NCBI GenBank assembly: GCA_965215765.1
Contig: OZ244118.1
Coordinates: 1,550,001-1,614,000, forward strand
DNA length: 64,000 nucleotides
Source of the DNA: G965212025 sp965215765
GTDB lineage: Bacteria; Pseudomonadota; Gammaproteobacteria; Poriferisulfidales; Oxydemutatoraceae
Direction: 5' to 3'
Shown: positions 16,056-24,997 of the stretch, piece by piece
How positions within the stretch are numbered: the stretch's first letter is position 1
Layout: every line of letters starts with the position of its first letter
Made by a program: the position numbers and the translations under genes
Notes under the pieces: generated by a model
What the model saw: only the letters and a program-made list of their open reading frames with translations
Databases searched by the model: none
What the model was told of the DNA's origin: nothing

Positions 16056-16542
16056 TTTTCTCTACGCCGGTTTGTTTTTGGACAAATCGCTTTTACCGTC
16101 TCCGCTGCTTGATGAGGAAGTTCCGCGTTTCAGTCTGGCGACGGTGGACAGACCGGAGCAGCAGTTGGACGAAAGTGTTTTTCCGGGAAAAGTGTCTTTG
16201 CTGAACGTGTGGGCAAGCTGGTGCCGTTCCTGTGTTCAGGAGCACCCGGTGTTGATGCGTCTGTCTGAAGAGTATGGCATCCCGATTTATGGCTTGAACT
16301 ACAAGGATAGACGCCCCAAGGCAAAGGAATGGCTGGAAAGGCTGGGTAATCCCTATCTCTTGAATTTTTTTGACGAGAAAGGCTTGGTGGCGATTGACTG
16401 GGGGGTGTACGGGGTGCCTGAAACTTTTCTGATTGACGCTTCGGGAAGGATTCGTTACAAGCACGTGGGGGCACTGAGGTCGGAAACCGTCAGGGATCAC
16501 TTGTTGCCGTTGATCGAAAAAGTGCGTACGGGTGAGCATTAG
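16012..16542 (+). CDS. ccmG: Thiol:disulfide interchange protein CcmG (DsbE)
   Basis: A periplasmic membrane-anchored thioredoxin-like reductase keeping apocytochrome CxxCH cysteines reduced. The anchor is VRYFLPLLVFAALSAFLY, then the active site WASWCRSCVQEH and the cis-Pro region YGVPETFLIDASG. I start it at GTG 16012 (176 aa), the typical family N-terminus; an in-frame ATG at 15946 would add 22 unlikely residues. Its 5' end is the last unit of the 226-bp array, which separates it from ccmF by about 1.4 kb. Confidence 0.94.
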   Translation: MRYFLPLLVFAALSAFLYAGLFLDKSLLPSPLLDEEVPRFSLATVDRPEQQLDESVFPGKVSLLNVWASWCRSCVQEHPVLMRLSEEYGIPIYGLNYKDRRPKAKEWLERLGNPYLLNFFDEKGLVAIDWGVYGVPETFLIDASGRIRYKHVGALRSETVRDHLLPLIEKVRTGEH

Positions 16543-16918
16543 TCGCTTCCTGTTGTTCGTGGTGTTGTGGCTCCTGACTTCAGTTGCCGCCCAAGAGCAA
16601 CTGTCAGCTGAAGAAGCGCGCTATCAGAATATTTTGAAAGAGCTGCGTTGTCTGGTGTGCCAGAACCAGAGCCTTGCCGAATCTGACGCCGGGCTGGCTG
16701 GCGATTTGCGCCTGGAAATAAAGCGCATGTTGGCAATGGGCAAAAGCGACGAGGATATTTTTGCCTTTATGACCCAGCGTTATGGCGATTTTGTTCGATA
16801 TCGCCCGCCGGTAAGCCCCGCCACGCTCCCTTTGTGGGGTGCTCCTTTTGTTCTGCTTGCGATTGGAATATTTTTTCTTTTCAGAAACATCAGGGCCCGT
16901 GCTCGTTCACGGAGATGA
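16532..16918 (+). CDS. ccmH: Cytochrome c maturation protein CcmH (CcmL-type domain)
   Basis: A periplasmic thiol-redox subunit of the haem lyase. The LRCLVCQNQSL motif supplies the CxxC pair. It has a signal peptide at the N-terminus and a C-terminal membrane anchor (LWGAPFVLLAIGIFFLF), ending basic. Starts at GTG 16532, overlapping ccmG by 11 bp. 128 aa: the short form, with the TPR part as a separate ccmI. Confidence 0.95.
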   Translation: MSISRFLLFVVLWLLTSVAAQEQLSAEEARYQNILKELRCLVCQNQSLAESDAGLAGDLRLEIKRMLAMGKSDEDIFAFMTQRYGDFVRYRPPVSPATLPLWGAPFVLLAIGIFFLFRNIRARARSRR

Positions 16919-18090
16919 CCATGAGCTCCGTTTTCGCTTCGCTTCCTTTGTTGCTGGCCTGCGCGCTCCTGCTTCCTGTGTTGTTTTTTGTCTTGCGCCC
17001 TCTGTTGGCCAAGAAGAAGCAGACATCGCAGAAAAACCCGGAGGCGGCGTTGCAGGCAGTACTCGAGCAAGAGCTGGACAACGACCGGGCGACCGGCATG
17101 ATTTCGCAAAAGGATTATTTGCAGGCTCGCCAGGCTCCGCAGCTTCAGCGAAGCGTTCAAACGGCTCATTCCGGAGACCGGCGCGGTGCCTTTTTGGCGG
17201 CAGGGCTTGCGGGATTGTGGCTGGTGCTGGGGAGCCTGTATTTTTCTGGTGGCGGGTCAGAAATGGTTCCCGACCCGGGTACACAAATGACCTTGGAAGA
17301 AATAGTGGCTACGGTTGAACAAAGCCTGGAGAAGGAACCCGGCAATCGAGAAGGGTGGCTGTTGCTGGCACGTTCAGCCATGGTTCTCAAAAATTATGAG
17401 CTGGCTTTTCGGGCGTACGAAAAAGTGGAGAAACTGGCGACAATGACCAGCCCCAGAATCATTCTGGAATATACGGAGTCCATCGTGCTGGGTGATCAGA
17501 AAGCGCACTTTGCCAAAGCAGAAGCCCTGATTCACGAGCACTTGCTGGAAAATGACACAAGTCGGGAAAGTGCCATGTTTTTGGCGGGTATTTTGAGTTT
17601 CCGAATGGAAAACTATCTGGAAGCTGTAAACTACTGGGAGCCTTTGTTGTCTACGACGGGGGAGGATCCGGATTTACACTCTTTTATAAATGAGCAGATT
17701 GTTTTGGCGCGGCGTCTGGATGCGGAAAGTACGCAAACGGCTTCGGTCCTGGTGAACGTGTCTCTTGAACCGGAGTTACAAGGTCAAGTCATGCCGGAAG
17801 ACACCGTGTTTGTCTATGCGCAGGCGGAAAGCGGTTCTCGTGCACCGCTGGCGGTGGTGCGCATGAAAGCGCAGGCGCTTCCCTTTTCGGTACGTTTGCG
17901 CAAAGAAGATTCCGTGGTTCCGGGCGTACACTTGGCTAATGGAGTCCGAGTACAGCTTCGCGCGCACATTTCCCGAAGCGGGCGTGCCGGTGTCATGCCC
18001 GGTGATTTTTTGGGCAGTAGCGAAATCATCGTGGTCGAGCCGGGAGTGGCAGTGGATATCACAGTCAAAGAGTTGGTGGGTCGTGACTGA
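16915..18090 (+). CDS. ccmI: Cytochrome c maturation TPR protein CcmI
   Basis: Apocytochrome c chaperone. It has two N-terminal membrane helices flanking a cytoplasmic coiled loop (SLPLLLACALLLPVLFFVL; AGLAGLWLVLGSLYF), then a periplasmic TPR part (EKEPGNREGWLLLARS, NYELAFRAYEKVEKL) and a beta-rich C-terminal domain. The ATG at 16915 overlaps the ccmH stop as ATGA (391 aa). Last gene of the ccm operon. Confidence 0.92.
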   Translation: MTMSSVFASLPLLLACALLLPVLFFVLRPLLAKKKQTSQKNPEAALQAVLEQELDNDRATGMISQKDYLQARQAPQLQRSVQTAHSGDRRGAFLAAGLAGLWLVLGSLYFSGGGSEMVPDPGTQMTLEEIVATVEQSLEKEPGNREGWLLLARSAMVLKNYELAFRAYEKVEKLATMTSPRIILEYTESIVLGDQKAHFAKAEALIHEHLLENDTSRESAMFLAGILSFRMENYLEAVNYWEPLLSTTGEDPDLHSFINEQIVLARRLDAESTQTASVLVNVSLEPELQGQVMPEDTVFVYAQAESGSRAPLAVVRMKAQALPFSVRLRKEDSVVPGVHLANGVRVQLRAHISRSGRAGVMPGDFLGSSEIIVVEPGVAVDITVKELVGRD

Positions 18091-18151
18091 AGAGCTGCCG
18101 CGCGATCGTATTGCGTCGCTCGCCGGGCGGTTGGCGGGTCTGGAAACATGA
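18083..18151 (+). CDS. Possible 22-aa coupling peptide between ccmI and lolC/E
   Basis: A GTG inside the end of ccmI opens a 22-codon frame (VTEELPRDRIASLAGRLAGL...) whose TGA overlaps the lolC/E ATG as ATGA. It has no independent ribosome site. Its position would couple translation of the ccm and lol genes; chance is equally possible. Confidence 0.2.
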   Translation: MTEELPRDRIASLAGRLAGLET

Positions 18152-19386
18152 AACTTGAATGGGTCATTGCCTTGCGCTACATGCGAGCGCGCAAACGCAA
18201 CCGTTTCATCTCTTTTGTCACCATTATTTCCATTGTTGGCATTGGGCTGGGTGTGGGGGTCATCATTACCGTGCTCTCCATCATGAACGGCTTCAAGGAA
18301 GAATTACGTACGCGTCTGTTGAATTATGCTTCTCATGGCACCGTGATGGCCACGTCGGGTAGCATCGACTCTCGAGAAGTCATGGATATTCTTAAGAATA
18401 ATAAGAAAATCATTGGAACAGCACCATTTATTGAGACTCATGCCATGATGCTTGATCGGGGAGTGAGCCGCGGTGTCTACGTGCGTGGTGTCACGCCGGC
18501 GCTGGAAAAAGAAGTTTTTGATCTGGAAGAGCTGATGCTTTGGGGAAGCAGTTTCTCGTTGACCCCTGGCTCGTACCACATTCTGCTGGGTGATGAGCTC
18601 GCGCGTTCTCTTGGTGCTGGCCTCGGTGACAAGGTGACGGTGATTGTTCCTGACATACAGGTCGGTATAACCGGGTTCATGCCAAGGTTTCGCCGCTTCA
18701 AAGTGACTGGTATTTTCAGCTACGGACTCAGCAACTATGACCGGAGCCTGGCTTTTGTTGACCTGAAAGATGCTGCACTGTTGTTGAAGATGAAAGAAAA
18801 GGTCAGCGGGGTGCGGTTGCGTTTTGATGACCTTTTTCAGGCACCGGAGATAGGGAATCAGGTTGAAAGAGATTTGGGGGGAGGGTACTGGGTCAGTGAC
18901 TGGACACAGCAGAACAGCAATTTTTTCCGTGCCATCGAAATGGAAAAGCTGATGTTGTTGATCGTCATGACGCTGATTGTCGCAATTGCTTCTTTCAATA
19001 TCGTGTCCATGCTCGTCATGCTGGTGAACGAAAAGCGCGCTGAAATTGCCATCTTGCAAACCATGGGGCTCATCCCGGCCAAAGTGGTGAGGGTCTTTGT
19101 TTTGCAGGGTTCCATGGTGGGGTTGTCAGGGACGCTTTTTGGTGCGGCTGGAGGCTCTGCGTTGGCTTTTTATCTGGAAGAGCTGGTACAGGCCATTGAA
19201 GGCTTGACCGGCTTCAAGTTTTTGTCTCCTGACGTCTACCCGATTACAGAAGTTCCCTCGCAGCTCCTTTTCAGTGACGTGACGATGGTTTGTCTCATTT
19301 CCCTGTTTTTGACGGGTCTGGCGACTTTGTACCCGGCTTTTCGGGCAACTCGTGTACGCCCTGCGGAAGCCCTGAAATATGAGTGA
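18148..19386 (+). CDS. Lipoprotein-releasing permease LolC/LolE family
   Basis: Inner-membrane subunit of the Lol ABC transporter that extracts lipoproteins and hands them to LolA. It has an N-terminal helix after RNRFISFVTIISIVGIGLGV, a periplasmic domain, and three C-terminal helices with the FtsX/LolC region (NEKRAEIAILQTMGLIP). It ends RPAEALKYE. Only one such permease gene is next to lolD, so it may form a LolDF-type homodimeric transporter, but a second paralogue could lie elsewhere. Overlaps lolD by 8 bp. Confidence 0.93.
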   Translation: MKLEWVIALRYMRARKRNRFISFVTIISIVGIGLGVGVIITVLSIMNGFKEELRTRLLNYASHGTVMATSGSIDSREVMDILKNNKKIIGTAPFIETHAMMLDRGVSRGVYVRGVTPALEKEVFDLEELMLWGSSFSLTPGSYHILLGDELARSLGAGLGDKVTVIVPDIQVGITGFMPRFRRFKVTGIFSYGLSNYDRSLAFVDLKDAALLLKMKEKVSGVRLRFDDLFQAPEIGNQVERDLGGGYWVSDWTQQNSNFFRAIEMEKLMLLIVMTLIVAIASFNIVSMLVMLVNEKRAEIAILQTMGLIPAKVVRVFVLQGSMVGLSGTLFGAAGGSALAFYLEELVQAIEGLTGFKFLSPDVYPITEVPSQLLFSDVTMVCLISLFLTGLATLYPAFRATRVRPAEALKYE

Positions 19387-20074
19387 CAGCCCGGCGACGC
19401 TGGTGTCTTGCCAAGGGCTGGTAAAAGGCTATGAAACAGGAGACCAGGACAGAGGAGAGGTCTTGCGGTCTCTTGATTTTGCGTTGCCCCAAGGTGAAAG
19501 CGTTGCGATTACCGGTATTTCAGGTAGTGGCAAAAGCACGCTGCTTCATTTGATTGCCGGCTTGGAGAAGCCCGACAGCGGGGCTGTTTTTTACCGCGAT
19601 AAGCGCATGGATGGTCTGAGCGAAAAGTCTTTGTGTGAATGGCGCAACCTTGAAATCGGCTTCGTCTACCAGTTCCATCATTTGTTGCCAGAGTTTTCTG
19701 TCTTGGAAAATGTGGCGATGCCGCTTTATATACGCAATGAAAACATGCGGGAGGCGCGTGCGTGTGCGCGCACAATATTGAAGCATGTTGGCTTGGGAGA
19801 CAGGTTTGCTGACCGGCGGCCAGGAGAGTTGTCGGGTGGAGAACGCCAGCGAGTCGCGATTTGCCGAGCGCTGATTGGCAAGCCCTCGTTACTTCTGGCT
19901 GATGAGCCAACTGGCAACTTGGACAGTCGAAGCAGTGCTGAGGTTGCGGAACTCATGCTCAGCATGCAGTCTGAGCAGGGCGTATCACTCCTTTTGGCGA
20001 CCCATTCTGAAGTGTTGGCAGGAAAATTCAGCAAGCGTTACGAGTTGGTGGAAGGCAAGTTGCTGGCCTGTTGA
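19379..20074 (+). CDS. lolD: Lipoprotein-releasing ABC ATPase LolD
   Basis: ATPase of the Lol system. Walker A GISGSGKST, Q-loop VYQFHHLLPEF, signature LSGGERQRV, Walker B LLLADEPTGNLDS, H-loop ATHSE. 231 aa, normal. The ATG lies inside the end of the lolC/E gene, so the two are translationally coupled. Convergent with DUF2062. Confidence 0.96.
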   Translation: MSDSPATLVSCQGLVKGYETGDQDRGEVLRSLDFALPQGESVAITGISGSGKSTLLHLIAGLEKPDSGAVFYRDKRMDGLSEKSLCEWRNLEIGFVYQFHHLLPEFSVLENVAMPLYIRNENMREARACARTILKHVGLGDRFADRRPGELSGGERQRVAICRALIGKPSLLLADEPTGNLDSRSSAEVAELMLSMQSEQGVSLLLATHSEVLAGKFSKRYELVEGKLLAC

Positions 20075-20164
20075 GCTTGTTGGTTTCTGGCGTGCGTGCC
20101 CGGCAGATTTGAAAGGTGTCGGCTTTTGTGGCCATGAGAAGGCCTCTCGGCGGCTTGGGAGCGG

Positions 20165-20707
20165 TTATTTGTGCCTGTTGTGAATGCCTCTGCGCTGCCG
20201 CAAGACATAGCCCAGATGCAAGCGCCAGTAGAGTTCCGCGACTAAATAGCCACAGGTGCTGACGATGAGTCCCATCACCAGGCACCCCAGTAAAAAAGGG
20301 TGCCAGATATTGTCGACGGCATGATCCCACCACTCAAGCGACAACTCAAAGAAAAAAGGCTGTTCCGGAATCCCCAGAATCTTGCGTCCCACCAGATAGC
20401 AGAAATAAAAAATCGGTGGCATGGTAATCGGGTTGGAAACCCACACCAACAAGACGGAAATGGCGATGTTGGCGCGCGTCAACAGGGCTAATGCGGTCGC
20501 GATGAGCATTTGAAAAGGAACAGGGATGAAAGCACAAAACAGGCCGACGGCAAATGCCATGGAAACGTTTCGATGCCTGAGCTGCCAGTTTTGCTTGCGC
20601 ATCAGAAGTTTCCCGAAAATAGAGCGCAGGCGTGGGTTTTCTCCGACCCGTTCGAGGTTCGGAAAAATTTTTCTCAGGAGTGAGCGGGGAGAATTTATCG
20701 GCACCAC
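20165..20707 (-). CDS. DUF2062 membrane protein
   Basis: A 180-aa protein with DUF2062 features: LRHRNVSMAFAVGLFCAFIP, FQMLIATALALLTRANI, VSNPITMPPIFYFCYLVGR and a C-terminal membrane helix (HPFLLGCLVMGLIVSTCGYL). Function unknown. The family is often next to lol or ComEC genes in gammaproteobacteria, as here. Confidence 0.85.
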   Translation of the reverse strand: MVPINSPRSLLRKIFPNLERVGENPRLRSIFGKLLMRKQNWQLRHRNVSMAFAVGLFCAFIPVPFQMLIATALALLTRANIAISVLLVWVSNPITMPPIFYFCYLVGRKILGIPEQPFFFELSLEWWDHAVDNIWHPFLLGCLVMGLIVSTCGYLVAELYWRLHLGYVLRQRRGIHNRHK

Positions 20708-21072
20708 ACGATCCGGGTCGTTGTAAGCATGTCAATTCGCGGGGGCATGATTGCCAAGTCTGAAAACGGTGCGCAAGCAACGGCAAGCATAAGCGATGGC
20801 AGGTTTCTGCTTTCGTGGTACTGGTGGCGGCTCTCGGCGCTCGATATTCGCTAACAACTCTTTGCTCGGGACACCGATTGGGTGAGTGACAATTTTGCGG
20901 CCAAAAGCCACATATAAGCTGGCGGCGATACTAGCACGCCTTCGCCGTACTCAGCGTAAAAAGCCAGAATTTGCGCCCCTGAAAACCATGAAAACCAGAG
21001 CTTGAGGAACCTGCGCTTGTTTGGCACTTGAGGCAGTGCTAGCATTAGTCGCTTGATTATGGAAAGAAGTAC
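20708..21072. other. Divergent intergenic region upstream of sdhC
   Basis: No coding frame is supported. It presumably holds promoters for DUF2062 (minus) and sdhCDAB (plus). A small hairpin GCACT-TGAGGC-AGTGC sits at 21024-21039, about 35 bp before sdhC, overlapping a weak -35-like TTGGCA (21021). I cannot assign a regulator. GGAAAGAAG just before the sdhC ATG is a ribosome site. Confidence 0.4.
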
Positions 21073-21465
21073 ATGAGAGAGTTTTTCGGCGATCACAGGC
21101 CGCTGTCTCCGCACCTGCAGATCTATCGCCTGCCTCTGACGGTTGTATTGTCAATTCTGCATAGAGCCTGCGGCGTTTTCCTGGCTTTTGCTTATGCGGT
21201 TTTTGTACTTTTGATTTCCTTGGCAGCTGTGGGTCAAGATGCCTACCAGCCAATGCAGTCGCTTCTGTCGGGCTGGTTTGGGAAGTTGTTGATGTTGGCG
21301 GCAACCGTGGCGCTTTATTTCCATTTGTGTAACGGTGTTCGGCACCTTTTCTGGGACGCCGGGCTGGGGTTTGAACTGCGCACGGTTGACCGCTCAACTT
21401 TCTTTGTGATATTCGGGGCTCTGTCACTGACGGTTTTAACCTGGGCCGCCTACTTCTTGATGTGA
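21073..21465 (+). CDS. sdhC: Succinate dehydrogenase cytochrome b556 subunit
   Basis: Membrane anchor and haem b subunit of complex II. It contains RPLSPHLQIYRLPL and SILHRACGVFLA, and the haem-ligand region LYFHLCNGVRHLFWDAG. Three membrane helices, 130 aa. First gene of sdhCDAB; its TGA overlaps the sdhD ATG (TGATG). Confidence 0.95.
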   Translation: MREFFGDHRPLSPHLQIYRLPLTVVLSILHRACGVFLAFAYAVFVLLISLAAVGQDAYQPMQSLLSGWFGKLLMLAATVALYFHLCNGVRHLFWDAGLGFELRTVDRSTFFVIFGALSLTVLTWAAYFLM

Positions 21466-21839
21466 TGGCGAGCGGAACCGGAAGCAACTTTTCGCAATCT
21501 GGCTCCACGCATGAGGGTTCTTCTCATTGGTGGCTACAGAGGGTGACTTCAGTTGCTTTGGTGCCGCTGGTGCTATGGCTGGGGTTTTCACTGGCTTTCT
21601 TGCCAAGTCTTGAACTCGGCATTTTCCAGGAATGGATTCGTGCTCCTCTGAATACTGTTTTGCTGGCCTCTTTCCTGATGGTTTCTGCTTACCATGCGGC
21701 TTTGGGGCTGCGTGTCGTCGTTGAAGACTACGTCCATACCGAGTGGCTGAAAGTCGGAACGATTGTGTTTCTGGACTTGTTGTTTTTCCTCCTCCCCGTA
21801 GCCGGGCTACTGGCCATTGTCAGGATTATTGCTTCGTGA
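21465..21839 (+). CDS. sdhD: Succinate dehydrogenase hydrophobic membrane anchor subunit
   Basis: Second membrane anchor of complex II. HWWLQRVTSVALVPLVLWLG opens the first helix, and SAYHAALGLRVVVEDYVHTE contains the haem-ligand-region histidine and the conserved EDYV. 124 aa from ATG 21465 (MASGTGSNF). GTG 21462 is an alternative. Confidence 0.93.
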   Translation: MASGTGSNFSQSGSTHEGSSHWWLQRVTSVALVPLVLWLGFSLAFLPSLELGIFQEWIRAPLNTVLLASFLMVSAYHAALGLRVVVEDYVHTEWLKVGTIVFLDLLFFLLPVAGLLAIVRIIAS

Positions 21840-23647
21840 CGCAGATTAAGAAGCCTGCCTATTCCTGTGTCTATCATGACTACGATGTGGTCGTGGTGGG
21901 TGCTGGCGGAGCCGGTTTGAGGGCGACGCTTGGCGTGGCCGAGAGTGGGTTGTCAGCGGCCTGCATCACCAAAGTGTTTCCGACGCGCAGTCATACGGTA
22001 GCGGCTCAGGGAGGCATCAGCGCAGCCTTGGGCAATATGGGTGAGGATGATTGGCGCTGGCACGCCTACGATACGGTAAAGGGCTCTGACTGGCTGGGAG
22101 ATCAGGATTGCATCGCCTATATGTGTCGCGAGGCGCGCGACTCGGTGATTGAGCTGGAGCACTACGGGGTGCCCTTTTCGAGAACGGATGACGGGCGGAT
22201 TTATCAGCGGCCTTTTGGTGGCATGACGACCCACTTCGGTGAAGGCTCTGCGCGTCGCACTTGCGCTGCGGCCGACCGCACCGGGCACGCGATTTTGCAC
22301 GCGCTGTATCAGCAGTCTTTGAGACATGATGTTCAGTTTTTTATCGAGTATTTCGCGATTGATTTGCTGATGACCGAAGACGGAAGGTGCGAGGGGGTGC
22401 TGGCGTGGGAGCTGGAGACAGGCACCTTGCACGTTTTTCGTTCGCATTTGGTGGTGTTGGCAACCGGAGGGTATGGTCGGGCGTATTTCTCGTGTACTTC
22501 CGCACACACCTGTACAGGTGACGGGAACGCGATGGTGATCCGGGCTGGCCTGGAGATGCAGGATGCCGAATTTGTGCAGTTTCACCCGACCGGAATTTAT
22601 GGTGTGGGTTGTTTGATCACCGAAGGGGCGCGAGGTGAAGGCGGGTATTTGACAAATTCTGAAGGAGAACGGTTTATGGAGCGTTATGCTCCGAATGCCA
22701 AGGATCTTGCTTCACGGGATGTGGTCAGCCGATCCATGACGCTGGAAATCCTGAATGGTCGAGGCGTTGGCCCGGAGAAAGATCACATTCACTTGCACAT
22801 TGAGCATTTGGGCAAAGCCGTCATTAACGAGCGCTTGCCAGGAATTGCCGAATCGTCTCGCTTGTTCGCCGGCATTGATGTGGGGCACGACCCAATTCCG
22901 GTCTTGCCGACCGTCCACTACACGATGGGAGGTATACCGACCAACTACCACGGTGAAGTGCTTTGCCACGAAGGTGGTTCGGATCAGTCAGCTTTGCGAA
23001 CCGTGCCGGGTCTGATGGCAGCGGGCGAGGCAGCCTGCGTGTCGGTGCATGGTGCCAATCGCTTGGGGTCGAATTCTTTGCTGGATCTGATCGTTTTTGG
23101 GCGGTCAGTGGCACATCGCACCGCTGACCTTCTCAAGCCAGACCAGAAACATGCGCCGGTCAACCCAAAGTGCCTTGACCGATTGCTGGCGAACTTTGAC
23201 AAAACGCGTTATGCCAGTGGTGCCACGCCCACTGCGCAGTTGCGCCTGGACATGCAGAAAGCCATGCAAAGCCACGCGGCCGTGTTCAGGACGGGTAAAA
23301 GCCTGCAGGAAGGGGTTGGAAAATTACGCGAGGTTTATAGCAACTTTAAAGATTTGAAAGTCACTGATCGCTCCTTGGTCTGGAACACTGATTTGGTTGA
23401 AACTCTGGAATTTTCCAATCTTCTGCCTTTGGCGGCTGCGACCATGTCTTGCGCCTTGCACCGGGAAGAGAGCAGGGGGGCACATGCGCGCGATGACTTT
23501 ACTGAACGTGATGATGAAAACTGGATGAGACACAGCATGGTTCGAGTGGACGAGCATGGCGAGTGCAAAACTCGGACGCGTCCGGTTCAGTTGGATCCCA
23601 AAACGAACGAGCTGGAGTCCATCCCACCTAAGCCAAGGGTCTACTGA
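21836..23647 (+). CDS. sdhA: Succinate dehydrogenase flavoprotein subunit
   Basis: Oxidises succinate to fumarate using covalently bound FAD. The dinucleotide fold is VVVVGAGGAGLRATLG, the FAD-linking histidine is in RSHTVAAQGGISAALGN, and active-site regions are QFHPTGIYGVG, TEGARGEGGYL and HGANRLGSNSLLDL. The GTG at 21836 overlaps the sdhD stop as GTGA, giving 603 aa; a longer upstream frame exists inside sdhD but is not needed. Confidence 0.97.
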   Translation: MTQIKKPAYSCVYHDYDVVVVGAGGAGLRATLGVAESGLSAACITKVFPTRSHTVAAQGGISAALGNMGEDDWRWHAYDTVKGSDWLGDQDCIAYMCREARDSVIELEHYGVPFSRTDDGRIYQRPFGGMTTHFGEGSARRTCAAADRTGHAILHALYQQSLRHDVQFFIEYFAIDLLMTEDGRCEGVLAWELETGTLHVFRSHLVVLATGGYGRAYFSCTSAHTCTGDGNAMVIRAGLEMQDAEFVQFHPTGIYGVGCLITEGARGEGGYLTNSEGERFMERYAPNAKDLASRDVVSRSMTLEILNGRGVGPEKDHIHLHIEHLGKAVINERLPGIAESSRLFAGIDVGHDPIPVLPTVHYTMGGIPTNYHGEVLCHEGGSDQSALRTVPGLMAAGEAACVSVHGANRLGSNSLLDLIVFGRSVAHRTADLLKPDQKHAPVNPKCLDRLLANFDKTRYASGATPTAQLRLDMQKAMQSHAAVFRTGKSLQEGVGKLREVYSNFKDLKVTDRSLVWNTDLVETLEFSNLLPLAAATMSCALHREESRGAHARDDFTERDDENWMRHSMVRVDEHGECKTRTRPVQLDPKTNELESIPPKPRVY

Positions 23648-23665
23648 CAGCGGGGGAATCAAGAA

Positions 23666-24442
23666 GTGCAATTCAGACTACCGCTACATTCCGTGGTGAA
23701 ACCCGGAAAAACATATGAGGCAGGAAACGGGAAGGACGTCTTGAAGTTCAAGGTCTATCGCTTTAATCCTGACGAGGAAAGCAACCCGCGGCTTGATACT
23801 TATGTATTGCCTCGCAGTGATTGTGGGCAAATGGTTTTGGATGGCTTGAACGCCATAAAAAATCAGATGGATTCGACTTTGAGCTACCGGCGTTCGTGTC
23901 GCGAGGGGATTTGCGGTTCCTGCTCCATGAATGTAAACGGCAGGAATACGCTTGCCTGCCTCAAGCCGATACGCGAGTTAACAGGAGACATTAAGGTCTA
24001 TCCTTTGCCACACATGCCTGTGGTAAGGGATCTCGTAACGGACATGAGCCGCTTTTATCAGCAGTACGCTTCTGTCAAGCCTTGGCTGCAGGCGTCTGAT
24101 CCGCCGGGAAAAGGAAAGGAGCGCTTGCAATCAAAGAAGCAACGTGAGCGTTTGGATGGTTTGGAGGAATGCATACTCTGCGCGTGTTGCTCCACGAGTT
24201 GTCCCAGCTACTGGTGGAACAGCGACCGTTATCTTGGCCCTGCCGCTTTGCTGCAGGCCTATCGTTGGATTTCCGATAGTCGGGACGAAGCCACCGCAGA
24301 GCGGGTGAGTGACCTGGAAGACCCCTTCAAGCTGTACCGTTGCCACACGATCATGAATTGCGCGAAAGCTTGCCCGAAGGGGTTGAACCCTGCTCGTGCA
24401 ATCGCAGAAATAAAGAAGGAGATAGTGGCCAGAAAAGGCTGA
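23666..24442 (+). CDS. sdhB: Succinate dehydrogenase iron-sulfur subunit
   Basis: Carries electrons from FAD to the quinone site through [2Fe-2S], [4Fe-4S] and [3Fe-4S] clusters. The cysteine motifs are present: SCREGICGSCSMNVNG with NTLACL, ECILCACCSTSCPSYWW, and CHTIMNCAKACPKGLNP. Starts at GTG 23666 with a GGGGG-type site. 258 aa. The TGA is followed at once by an inverted copy of the dispersed repeat. Confidence 0.96.
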   Translation: MQFRLPLHSVVKPGKTYEAGNGKDVLKFKVYRFNPDEESNPRLDTYVLPRSDCGQMVLDGLNAIKNQMDSTLSYRRSCREGICGSCSMNVNGRNTLACLKPIRELTGDIKVYPLPHMPVVRDLVTDMSRFYQQYASVKPWLQASDPPGKGKERLQSKKQRERLDGLEECILCACCSTSCPSYWWNSDRYLGPAALLQAYRWISDSRDEATAERVSDLEDPFKLYRCHTIMNCAKACPKGLNPARAIAEIKKEIVARKG

Positions 24443-24612
24443 TATATTTTTAACTGCGAAAGGCGGCGTTCATCAGGAAACAAACATTTCGTGTGTTTCA
24501 TGTTTTTCGTGCTTATTAAATTCTTGGTTCATAAGTCGCGAAAGTTGGCATTTGCAATTCGTATGATTCCAGTTTGGGGTAGCTCTCAAAGTTCACCAAC
24601 GGATTCTATGGT
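24443..24612 (-). repeat. Dispersed repeat copy R2 (inverted) with GxxExxY 3' remnant
   Basis: Read on the minus strand: a remnant LVNFESYPKLESYELQ (GxxExxY C-terminus), CCAACTTTCGCG, then ATTTAATAAGCACGAAAAA, CCTGATGAACGCCGCC and TTTCGCAGTTAAAAATA. It sits between sdhB and sdhE and separates two genes that are normally close. Confidence 0.75.
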
Positions 24613-24690
24613 CTGAACGTCAACTTCCCGGCTGCGAGGTGGCAGCTTGGGCTTGGCTTGGTTTTTGACTGCGATCGGGGGTTCTCAGGG

Positions 24691-24966
24691 ATGGATGACA
24701 GGGACTACAAACACCTCGTCTGGCAGTGTCGACGCGGAACCAGGGAACTGGACAGAATGGTCACGTATTACTTGTACCAGCATTACCCTCAAGCGGGTCG
24801 CAATTACCAGCGGGCATTCAAGGAATTGCTGGGGTTGCAGGATCCGGTTCTTTACCAGGTGATTATGGGCACGCTGGAAATTCCCGAGCGTCATGTTGAA
24901 TGGCTGGAAATAGCCAGCATCATTCGCGAGGGTTTGCCTGAAATGGCACCTGACAGTGGAGAGTGA
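24691..24966 (+). CDS. sdhE: FAD assembly factor SdhE
   Basis: Helps attach FAD covalently to SdhA. A small helical protein of the DUF339 family with the essential RGxxE motif in CRRGTRELDRMVTYYL, plus the C-terminal LLGLQDPVLYQVIMG and PE features. I start it at ATG 24691 (MDDRDYKHLVW, 91 aa), the family-typical N-terminus; a TTG at 24658 would extend it. It follows sdhCDAB as expected. Confidence 0.92.
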   Translation: MDDRDYKHLVWQCRRGTRELDRMVTYYLYQHYPQAGRNYQRAFKELLGLQDPVLYQVIMGTLEIPERHVEWLEIASIIREGLPEMAPDSGE

Positions 24967-24997
24967 AGCCGCTTTTCAGCGGCACCGACGTTGAAGA

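Noticed and set aside
21743..21835. Upstream extension of sdhA inside sdhD
   Set aside because: GTG 21836 overlaps the sdhD stop as GTGA and gives normal SdhA length; the extension is an sdhD shadow.
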